Source: Opitutales bacterium
Lineage (GTDB): Bacteria > Verrucomicrobiota > Verrucomicrobiia > Opitutales > Intestinicryptomonadaceae
Direction: 5' to 3'
Length of the DNA stretch: 5,064 nt
Assembly: GCA_021641325.1 (NCBI GenBank)
Contig: JAJXPD010000152.1
Span: 1-5,064 of the forward strand
Position numbers and translations under genes: made by a program. Shown here piece by piece: positions 1 through 5,064 of this stretch. The number at the start of each line of letters is the position of its first letter. The first letter of the stretch is position 1. The notes below the pieces were generated by a model, which saw only the letters and a program-made list of their open reading frames with translations, did no database searches and was not told the DNA's origin.

Positions 1-95
1 TAGAACGTTGTGGAATGGGAAAGGCAAATAATCGTAAGCAACCGCAAGCGGTTTAAAAGGGAATACATTCCCAGAAGTGCCTTATCGACGGCGAC
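1..95. other. Non-coding or unassigned flank with two inverted repeats
   Basis: No supportable gene lies here. Two perfect inverted repeats sit side by side: AACCGC-AA-GCGGTT at 40-53 and GGGAAT-AC-ATTCCC at 59-72, five bases apart. Neither has a T-run directly after it, so they do not look like ordinary terminators. A short plus-strand open frame enters from the left edge and stops at 54-56, and could be the tail of an unseen protein. A minus-strand frame with ATG at 66-68 runs off the left edge, starting MYSLLNRLRLL. Neither is long enough to call. The stretch may be the 3' flank of ssrA plus the border of a neighbouring gene outside the window. Confidence 0.4.
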
Positions 96-131
96 AAAAA
101 AGCCCGCAAGGGTGTAAATTTGCGGGCTTTT
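96..131 (-). terminator. Intrinsic terminator of ssrA
   Basis: On the minus strand a stem AAAAGCCCGCAA / TTGCGGGCTTTT (arms 120-131 and 98-109) encloses a ten-base loop. The 3' arm runs into six T residues (96-101). It begins only three bases after the encoded CCA of the tmRNA, so it fits as the transcription stop of ssrA, with the 3' end then trimmed by RNases. Read on the plus strand the arm is followed by only four T, so the main use is for the minus strand. Confidence 0.88.
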
Positions 132-134
132 AAA

Positions 135-487
135 TGGTGGAGGTGAGGGGAGTTGAACCCCTGTCCTTATCGCCTTCGGGCATACCGTCTACATGTGTAG
201 CCGTACTTTGTGCTTTATTCGGGCTTGGGATACGGCTACCGTCCCGAATGCATTGTCCGCAATGTGGCGGCCGTTAATCCGGACAAGTACCAACGACCCC
301 TGTTCCCAATGTCGACGCCGGATTCCGCTTATTGGGAGTCGGCGGGCCGACGTGCCGCGTTAATTAAGCAGCAATAGCGTATTCTTCGCCATTTATTGTT
401 TTGTGTGATACATTTTTACGGAGCCAAGTATCATCTCCGACATGCAAGCATGGCCTACAACCATAAGTCGAATTCCGGAACACCCCC
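135..487 (-). ncRNA. ssrA: Transfer-messenger RNA (tmRNA, 10Sa RNA), one-piece form
   Basis: tmRNA rescues ribosomes stalled on broken mRNAs: charged with alanine and bound to SmpB, it adds a degradation tag. At 353 nt the length is usual. The 5' end GGGGGUG (487-481) pairs with CACCUCC near the 3' end, giving the G3-U wobble that marks alanine acceptors. The discriminator A and CCA are encoded (138-135), and the T-arm reads AGGGG-UUCAACU-CCCCU. Four H-type pseudoknots can be drawn. PK1: 438-435/423-420 with 433-428/411-406. PK2: 344-340/320-316 with 337-331/310-304. PK3: 297-292/275-270 with 286-280/259-253. PK4: 249-243/223-217 with 239-231/205-197. The tag frame lies between PK1 and PK2. 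All ends are intact, so this is not an integration scar or a permuted two-piece tmRNA. The usual GACGGG after the 5' GGAUUC is altered (GGAAUUCGACUUAUGG). Confidence 0.97.
364..390 (-). other. tmRNA tag reading frame, peptide GEEYAIAA
   Basis: Inside the tmRNA the frame GGC-GAA-GAA-TAC-GCT-ATT-GCT-GCT-TAA encodes GEEYAIAA, ending in the Ala-Ala that ClpXP-type proteases recognise. The resume codon is taken as GGC because the preceding AAUAAAU lines up with AAUAGUC before the GCA resume codon of E. coli tmRNA, keeping the A at -4. If translation resumed one codon earlier, the tag would be NGEEYAIAA. The stop codon sits in the loop of a short hairpin (373-368 with 358-353), the usual H5 arrangement. 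Confidence 0.85.
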
Positions 488-644
488 GAATCCGTTTACG
501 GCTTTCGCCATTTTGTTTTTTTCTTTCTCGGCATTTTTTCCGATTTTTCAAGTTTTTTTTTCGCCCTGCTCTAAATCGCTTGACTTTTACGCGCCCCGCG
601 CCCATCTTCGATTTTTTAATCAATATTAACTTACATTTCCCTCG
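488..644. promoter_or_regulatory. Divergent promoter region between ssrA and the 585-residue gene
   Basis: This AT-rich gap must hold start signals for both flanking genes. T-tracts on the plus strand lie at 511-514, 516-522, 534-539, 544-548 and 553-561, a pattern expected to bend DNA and, read from ssrA, an A-rich upstream element. For ssrA the best -10 candidate is TAAACG (498-493), six bases before the mature 5' end, but no good -35 sits at 17 bp. For the rightward gene TTGACT (580-585) is a perfect-looking -35, yet 17 bp on there is only CATCTT. An inverted repeat TTAAT-N4-ATTAA (616-629) lies just before the coding start. None of these assignments is firm. Confidence 0.35.
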
Positions 645-2402
645 ATGCTGAATTTTTCCGAGCAATGCATGGATATGGCCCGCTCCATTTTGGGCAAAAA
701 CATTGACGCTATCAACGCTGACGGTTCGATTATTCCCGTCGAAAACGAATCGTCCCTCGATTTCGAACCCGGCCATGCCGCCCTCGCCTTGGGCGAATTC
801 TACCGCGCGACGGGGCTTACGGAAATTGAAGGCCGCGACATTGTAGACCTTTGCGCGCGCTGCATCACCGCCCAGACAAACGACAAGGAGTACACCGAAG
901 ACGGCCTCGCCTACTCCTCGCTCGGACTCCTCTCTTTCGGCCCGTCGAAAGACCGCAATGCCGTTTGGGACAGGCTTCTCGAAGAAACCCAGAAGAACCT
1001 CGACAAGCGTCTGCTCTCGCGCACCGACTATGACGACCATTTCCAGATTTTCAACATCGCGAAAGCCGTTGCGCGTTTCAGCATGGGGCTTAGCAAGAAA
1101 GACGAAACCGGCAAGCTCATCGACAGATTCCTCGAACGCATTCAGCAGACGTCGTCGGGCAAGTATTTCGACGACAAGCCGCAAGGCTCGCTCGACGGCG
1201 TGTTCGACCTGTGCGGCGTGGTGTCGTTCGTGTTCATCAGGCAGTCGTTGCAGCTCCACGCGAACATGCATTTGCGCGACAGAAAAATTCCGTCGCTGCG
1301 CACGTTTGCGGAAAAGTATTTGAGGCTTCTGCCCGACATCGTGCGCTCGGACGGCCTCGGCTGGGCGTTCGGCAGAAATCTTGGCGCGTACGGGCAAATG
1401 CACTGCATTTCGATGATTCTGCAAGCCATGCGCGACGGCTGGATTGCCGAAGACAAAATGCCCGAATACATGGACATTCTCCGCCGCATCTTCCAGTTCT
1501 TCTTCATGACATACCTCAACCAGGAGCACGGCTACCTCGTAATTCGCGACGCCGAGCGTTCCGCCGCGGCGGGCTGCACAACGCGCATGGCGAATTTCGA
1601 CGCCGCCCGCTACCTCTGCCAGTGGTCGCGTCTGGCGAAGACCGTCGGACGCCAAATGCAGGCGAAGCAGTCCGAAATGAAGTCGGGCGGCAAGTATGTA
1701 ATTTTCGACAATTCCTCGCGCAAGGAACAGGGGCTGTTTGTCTACACGAACGCCGCCACGGGCATGCACTTGCATTTGCCGCTCATCGCCCCCGGAGAAA
1801 AGAACATTTCGTCGTCGCTTGCGTTCCCGCACATGCCGGGAGTTTTCGACTGGCCGGCTGACAGATACCTGCCCGTGCTCGTGCCCGAACTCACTTTCGG
1901 CGACAAAATTACGACGCCGTCGTACTACGGCAAGCGCTGCACGACGGGCTTGGGGCTGCGCAATTCGTTCTTCTTCCGCTACGAACAGCCGGAGCTGATT
2001 ACCGCCGACGGCGAAATCGTAAAGGGCTTGGGTTCGTGCAAAGTTTCGTGGTCGTTTAGCGGCAACAAAATTACGGGCGATTTCATCTACACGGTGCACA
2101 ACCAAATCACGCTCGACAAGTTCAGGCTCGTCGTGGCAATCGGCTCGCCGCACACGGAATACCACGTCCCGATGACCTACGCAATCGGCGAAAAAGGCTT
2201 GGGCGTCGGAATAGAAAAGGACGATTTTCAGGCGAATTGGCTCGACACGGAAGTCGTCAGCGAAGACCCGCAGTACCGCTCCTATTGGGGGAATATCCAC
2301 TACTTGCAGGTTTACGCGCGCGACAGGGCAATGGTCATGCGTCCCGGAGTGCAGTACCGCATTACGTTGTCGCTCGACCCCGACATCGCGTTTGCCGAGT
2401 AG
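645..2402 (+). CDS. Conserved-looking protein of unknown function; predicted helical toroid plus beta-sandwich
   Basis: I do not recognise this 585-residue protein by name. Residues 1 to about 345 are rich in amphipathic helices with recurring aromatic and Gly turns, as in an alpha/alpha toroid. The most striking segment is SDGLGWAFGRNLGAYGQMHC (235-254), followed by EHGYLVIRDAERS (294-306) and MANFDAARYLCQWSRLA (315-331). From about 350 to the end beta-strand patterns dominate, as in a sandwich domain. This order resembles heparinase II/III-like lyases and DUF2264-type proteins, so a role on acidic or uronate sugars is possible; that is inference. Y249 and H132 are candidate active residues by analogy only. 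There is no signal peptide or membrane segment, so it is probably cytoplasmic. Frame choice: codon use and protein composition are sensible here, unlike the long Arg/Val/His-rich frame on the other strand. The start at 645 has no Shine-Dalgarno; in-frame ATGs at 669 and 675 are alternatives. A stop lies upstream at 627-629. Confidence 0.9.
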   Translation: MLNFSEQCMDMARSILGKNIDAINADGSIIPVENESSLDFEPGHAALALGEFYRATGLTEIEGRDIVDLCARCITAQTNDKEYTEDGLAYSSLGLLSFGPSKDRNAVWDRLLEETQKNLDKRLLSRTDYDDHFQIFNIAKAVARFSMGLSKKDETGKLIDRFLERIQQTSSGKYFDDKPQGSLDGVFDLCGVVSFVFIRQSLQLHANMHLRDRKIPSLRTFAEKYLRLLPDIVRSDGLGWAFGRNLGAYGQMHCISMILQAMRDGWIAEDKMPEYMDILRRIFQFFFMTYLNQEHGYLVIRDAERSAAAGCTTRMANFDAARYLCQWSRLAKTVGRQMQAKQSEMKSGGKYVIFDNSSRKEQGLFVYTNAATGMHLHLPLIAPGEKNISSSLAFPHMPGVFDWPADRYLPVLVPELTFGDKITTPSYYGKRCTTGLGLRNSFFFRYEQPELITADGEIVKGLGSCKVSWSFSGNKITGDFIYTVHNQITLDKFRLVVAIGSPHTEYHVPMTYAIGEKGLGVGIEKDDFQANWLDTEVVSEDPQYRSYWGNIHYLQVYARDRAMVMRPGVQYRITLSLDPDIAFAE

Positions 2403-2419
2403 GACTTGTTTCAAAACAG

Positions 2420-2453
2420 AAAAAAGCGAAGCCGCAAACGGCTTCGCTTTTTT
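2420..2453. terminator. Bidirectional intrinsic terminator between convergent genes
   Basis: A perfect stem AAAAAGCGAAGCCG / CGGCTTCGCTTTTT (2421-2434 with 2439-2452) closes a CAAA loop. One more A-T pair is possible at the base. The A-run on one side and T-run on the other make it work in either direction. It lies 17 bases after the stop of the rightward gene and about 50 bases beyond the stop of the leftward rbsK, so it can end both transcripts. Confidence 0.92.
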
Positions 2454-2502
2454 GTTTGTGGGCGGCGGGTTTTCGGCGTCCGCCGAGGCGCGGATTGCGC
2501 GT

Positions 2503-3405
2503 TTATTTTTTCATCATTTTCAGAACGTCTTTGAGCGGCGAGTGCGATTGCGCCCCCGCCTTCGTGATTTTGAGCGCGGCGGCGGCGGACGCAAATTTTA
2601 CGGCGGAGTCGATGTCGTCGAAAAGCTTGAAGCCCGCAAGCAGCGAACCCGTAAAGCAGTCGCCCGCGCCCACGGTGTCAATCGGGCGCACGGAATACGC
2701 CGCGTAGCGTTTTTCGCCGTCTGCGTTGAAGAGAGCGCAGCCGCGTTCGCCGAGCGTTATCAGCACGTTTTTGACGCCCTTTTTCAGCAGAGACTCCGCC
2801 GCTTTCTGCATGCTCGTGAAGCCGCGCTGAACCTGCAAAATCTCGATTTCGTTCGGAACGAGAAAATCGACGTTTTTGAGAATTTCGTCGTCGAGCAGCT
2901 TTGCGGGCGCGGGGGTAAGAACCGTCGTGCACCCCGCCGCCTTTGCGAGTTTCAGCCCCTCCGCGACGGTTTCGAGCGGATTTTCAAGCTGGAATGCAAT
3001 GTGCGAGAATTTCGAGAAGTCGATTTTCTTCATGTCCTCTGGCGTAAGCAGCGAGTTTGCGCCGGGGGCTACGGTGATGATGTTCTGCCCCTCTTTTGCG
3101 ACGGTAATCAGGGCAACCCCCGTGTGCGCTCCCTTGCAGATTTTCACGAGCGACACGTCCATGCCGCGCTCGACAAGGTATTCGAGGTACGAGCGTCCGA
3201 TGTCGTCGTCGCCAAGCCCCGCGCAGAACGCGGTATTTTCGAAAAGCGTTTTTGCGGCGACCGCCTGATTCGCGCCCTTGCCGCCCTCGTGTTTCGAGAA
3301 AACCCCGCCGAGCACGGTCTCTCCCGTTCGGGGGATTTTCGCCGACTTAACGACCATATCGACATTTGCGCTTCCGACCACGAGTATTTTTCTATCGTCC
3401 TTCAT
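2503..3405 (-). CDS. rbsK: Ribokinase (PfkB family)
   Basis: Ribokinase phosphorylates D-ribose at O5 with ATP, giving ribose 5-phosphate for the pentose phosphate pathway and nucleotide synthesis; it acts in the cytoplasm. The 300-residue protein has the usual length. It carries GSANVD (11-16), matching the sugar-binding N14 and D16 of E. coli RbsK; the first PfkB signature GGKGANQAVAA (41-51); QLENP with the sugar-contacting E141; PNEIE (184-188); TLGERG (218-223); and the second signature DTVGAGDCFTG (243-253), whose D249 is the catalytic base and whose GAG forms the anion hole. All key residues are present. The start is supported by AGGAG (3416-3420 on the plus strand, read in reverse), ten bases before ATG. 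It has its own promoter, and no ribose transporter, rbsD or regulator is adjacent. A close PfkB relative acting on deoxyribose or a nucleoside is possible, but the match to RbsK is strong. Confidence 0.94.
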   Translation of the reverse strand: MKDDRKILVVGSANVDMVVKSAKIPRTGETVLGGVFSKHEGGKGANQAVAAKTLFENTAFCAGLGDDDIGRSYLEYLVERGMDVSLVKICKGAHTGVALITVAKEGQNIITVAPGANSLLTPEDMKKIDFSKFSHIAFQLENPLETVAEGLKLAKAAGCTTVLTPAPAKLLDDEILKNVDFLVPNEIEILQVQRGFTSMQKAAESLLKKGVKNVLITLGERGCALFNADGEKRYAAYSVRPIDTVGAGDCFTGSLLAGFKLFDDIDSAVKFASAAAALKITKAGAQSHSPLKDVLKMMKK

Positions 3406-3415
3406 AAAAATTTTT

Positions 3416-3420
3416 CTCCT
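3416..3420 (-). promoter_or_regulatory. Ribosome binding site of rbsK
   Basis: AGGAG on the minus strand, ten bases before the ATG at 3405. The spacer is AAAAATTTTT, a perfect palindrome, so the spacing is slightly long. It fixes the rbsK start. Confidence 0.8.
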
Positions 3421-3428
3421 ATTGTTTC

Positions 3429-3457
3429 ATTTTATCGGCTTACGACATCAGAGTCAA
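3429..3457 (-). promoter_or_regulatory. Sigma70-type promoter of rbsK
   Basis: On the minus strand, TTGACT (3457-3452) and TAAAAT (3434-3429) are separated by exactly 17 bp, each matching the sigma70 consensus in five of six bases. Transcription would start near 3422, giving a leader of about 17 nt that contains the AGGAG site. Just upstream CTTTGA occurs twice, ten bases apart (3469-3464 and 3459-3454). The second copy overlaps the -35 box, so a regulator could bind here. Confidence 0.82.
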
Positions 3458-3503
3458 AGACGCTCAAAGTCAATAGCAAAAGAAAAAATTTTTGCGGACG
3501 CGC

Positions 3504-3537
3504 AAAAAAAACGGACGCCCCTCAGTGGAGGCGTCCG
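3504..3537 (-). terminator. Intrinsic terminator of glyS
   Basis: Read on the minus strand, CGGACGCC (3537-3530) pairs with GGCGTCCG (3519-3512) around a ten-base loop, followed by eight T residues (3511-3504). It lies about 25 bases after the glyS stop codon and separates glyS from the independently promoted rbsK. Confidence 0.92.
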
Positions 3538-3561
3538 CCGAAAGCGTTTGCGCGGCGCGGG

Positions 3562-5058
3562 CTATCCGTCGATTTTTTCGGAGAGGAACGCCACGAGCTC
3601 CGATTCGCTCATGCGAACCTGTTTTGTGGAGTCGCGGTCTCTCAGCGTTACCGTGCCGTCGCCCTCGATTGTCTGGAAGTCTACGGTGATTCCGAACGGC
3701 GTGCCGATTTCGTCCTGACGGCGGTAGCGGCGGCCGATTGCCCCCGACGCGTCGAAGAAGATGTTCCAGCGGCGGCGGAGCTTTTTGTAGAGGGCTTCCG
3801 CGTGCGCGTAGAGTTCGGGCTTGTTCTTGACCAGCGGGAAAACCGCCGCCTTGAACGGCGCGACGCGCGGGCTGAATTTAAGCAGAATGCGCTTTTCGGG
3901 CTGACCCTTGTCGTTGGGAACTTCGTCCTCTTCGTAGGCGGCGGACATTACCGCAAGGAATGTGCGGTCTACGCCGAGCGACGGCTCGATGACGTGCGGC
4001 AGGTACTTTTCCTTGCGGGCTTCGTCGAAGTATTCAAGGTTCTTGCCCGACGCGTTTTGGTGCTGGGTAAGGTCGAAGTTTCCGCGAACGGCGATGCCCT
4101 GCAATTCCTGCAAGCCGTGCGGGAAGTGGAAAGTGATGTCGGTGCACGCCTTCGCGTAGTGCGCAAGCTTTTCCTGCGGGTGGACGTCCTCCGCGAGAGC
4201 GTCGGCGGGAAGCCCGATGGATACGAACCACGCCTTGCATGCGTCAATCCACTGGCGGTGGAGCGTCTTCCAGTCGTCGTAGGGCGAGATGAAGTATTCT
4301 ATTTCCATCTGCTCGAACTCCCTGCTGCGGAAGATGAAGTTGCGCGGCGTGATTTCGTTTCTGAAAGCCTTGCCGATTTGCGCGATGCCGAAGGGCACTT
4401 TTACGCGCGTGGTGTCGCAGATGTTTTTGAAGTCGGCAAAAATGCCCTGCGCGGTTTCGGGGCGGAGGTAGGCGATTGCCGTTTCGTCGCGCATTGCGCC
4501 GACGTATGTCTGGAACATGAGGTTGAAGTCGCGCGGCGGCGTGAGCGTGCCGGCGTTGCCCGTTGCGGGCGAGGGAATGAGGTCGTACTCAAATGGCTTT
4601 GCGTCCATGTAGTTTTTGAGGACGACTTCGCCGAGTTCGCCTTGGCGCGCGAGCTTGCGTTTGAGTTCCGCCGCCTTTTTCTCGGCGTCCTTTTGCATGT
4701 TCTCGTCTTCGAGGACGCTGACGTAGCCGATTGTCTCGCCGTCAACCTTGACTTCCGCGAAGAAAATCTGGTCGGCGCGGAAGCGGAGCTTCGACTCCTT
4801 GCAGTCAACCATCGGGTCGGAAAAGCCCGCGACGTGTCCCGACGCGCGCCAAACGTCGGGGTGCATGATTATAGACGCGTCGAGACCCACGATGTCGTCG
4901 CGCCCGTGTACAAAGTCGTTCCACCATGCGCGTTTAATGTTGTTTTTGAGTTCAACGCCGAGCGGACCGTAGTCGAAAAATCCGTTAAACCCGCCGTAGA
5001 TTTCGGAGGAGCGGTAAATGAACCCCCTGCGCTTGCAGAGACCCTCGATTGTTGCCAT
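3562..5058 (-). CDS. glyS: Glycyl-tRNA synthetase, dimeric (alpha2) class II type
   Basis: This enzyme charges tRNA-Gly with glycine using ATP and is normally essential. The frame of 498 residues matches the one-chain eukaryotic/Thermus-like type, not the two-subunit GlyQ/GlyS type. Landmarks: [17 protein letters not shown] (7-23); [12 protein letters not shown] (29-40), near motif 1; RPETAQGIF (199-207); motif 2, [19 protein letters not shown] (232-250), with the ATP-binding arginine; and motif 3, GVDRTFLA (362-369). The anticodon-binding domain runs from about 398 to the end and contains [12 protein letters not shown] (452-463). A charged, probably helical insertion spans about 84-165. The ATG at 5058 has only six bases before it in the window, GTCGAT, which stay open in the same frame with no visible ribosome site. 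The natural start could therefore lie a few codons beyond the right edge. It is transcribed toward its own terminator at 3504-3537. Confidence 0.96.
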   Translation of the reverse strand: MATIEGLCKRRGFIYRSSEIYGGFNGFFDYGPLGVELKNNIKRAWWNDFVHGRDDIVGLDASIIMHPDVWRASGHVAGFSDPMVDCKESKLRFRADQIFFAEVKVDGETIGYVSVLEDENMQKDAEKKAAELKRKLARQGELGEVVLKNYMDAKPFEYDLIPSPATGNAGTLTPPRDFNLMFQTYVGAMRDETAIAYLRPETAQGIFADFKNICDTTRVKVPFGIAQIGKAFRNEITPRNFIFRSREFEQMEIEYFISPYDDWKTLHRQWIDACKAWFVSIGLPADALAEDVHPQEKLAHYAKACTDITFHFPHGLQELQGIAVRGNFDLTQHQNASGKNLEYFDEARKEKYLPHVIEPSLGVDRTFLAVMSAAYEEDEVPNDKGQPEKRILLKFSPRVAPFKAAVFPLVKNKPELYAHAEALYKKLRRRWNIFFDASGAIGRRYRRQDEIGTPFGITVDFQTIEGDGTVTLRDRDSTKQVRMSESELVAFLSEKIDG

Positions 5059-5064
5059 ATCGAC

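Noticed and set aside
1..68. Minus-strand frame from ATG at 66-68 running off the left edge (MYSLLNRLRLLTIICL)
   Set aside because: Only about 22 codons are visible. The GGGA directly touches the ATG, leaving no ribosome-site spacing, and the frame crosses both palindromes. There is too little to call a gene.
51..127. Resemblance to a cobalamin riboswitch core (AAAAGGGAAT followed by GCCCGCAAGGGTGT)
   Set aside because: The conserved GGTG and ACTGT parts are missing. The GCCCGCAA arm is fully used by the ssrA terminator hairpin, and no B12 transport or synthesis gene follows.
135..170. Possible phage or island attachment site at the 3' end of ssrA
   Set aside because: No second copy of the ssrA 3' end and no integrase gene is visible in the window. 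The tmRNA is followed at once by its own terminator.
580..608. Promoter TTGACT-17-CATCTT for the rightward gene
   Set aside because: The -35 is good, but the -10 matches in only three of six bases and the spacer is very GC-rich. It is mentioned in the gap entry but not called as a promoter.
393..2414. A 673-codon open frame on the minus strand, antisense to the 585-residue gene and running into ssrA
   Set aside because: Although longer than the sense frame, its product is overloaded with Arg, Val, His and Ala without domain-like patterning. It also overlaps the structured tmRNA and a terminator. High GC at third positions of the sense gene explains the lack of antisense stops.
3484..3511. 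Possible attenuator or antiterminator between glyS and rbsK, because GCGTCCG occurs again after the T-run (3495-3501)
   Set aside because: The hairpin with eight T is a standard glyS terminator, and rbsK has its own promoter downstream of it. There is no leader peptide, T-box or other reason to assume read-through control.

Overview
The window reads as ordinary bacterial chromosome, roughly 55% GC. The genes prefer G or C at third codon positions and are separated by AT-rich gaps with clear intrinsic terminators. No phage, insertion sequence, CRISPR array or toxin gene is visible. A one-piece tmRNA with four pseudoknots, a dimer-type (alpha2) glycyl-tRNA synthetase, an AGGAG ribosome binding site and a sigma70-type promoter show a bacterium. 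The style of the GlyRS and the tmRNA tag fit the Verrucomicrobia/PVC-like part of the tree, but that placement is an inference and no marker here settles it.

Layout, left to right. Positions 1-95 hold no supportable gene, only two adjacent perfect inverted repeats. A terminator (96-131) closes ssrA, the tmRNA gene, which lies on the minus strand at 135-487 with its CCA encoded. A 157-bp AT-rich divergent gap follows, with T-tracts partly spaced at about one helical turn. A plus-strand gene (645-2402) encodes a 585-residue protein that I cannot name. It looks like an alpha-helical toroid followed by a beta-sandwich, with no signal peptide. A perfect 14-bp hairpin with A and T tails (2420-2453) serves as terminator for this gene and for the convergent minus-strand rbsK.

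rbsK (2503-3405, minus) is a confident ribokinase with its own near-consensus promoter (3429-3457) and RBS. Upstream of it, and closed off by its own terminator (3504-3537), lies glyS (3562-5058, minus), glycyl-tRNA synthetase, whose N-terminus sits at the right edge of the window.

The genes do not form one pathway. ssrA and glyS are translation housekeeping genes, rbsK is sugar salvage standing alone without a ribose transporter, and the 585-residue protein is the one real unknown. I see no clear new multi-gene system. The best leads are the unknown protein, the short glycine-initiated tmRNA tag, the helically spaced repeat at the rbsK promoter, and the twin palindromes beyond ssrA.
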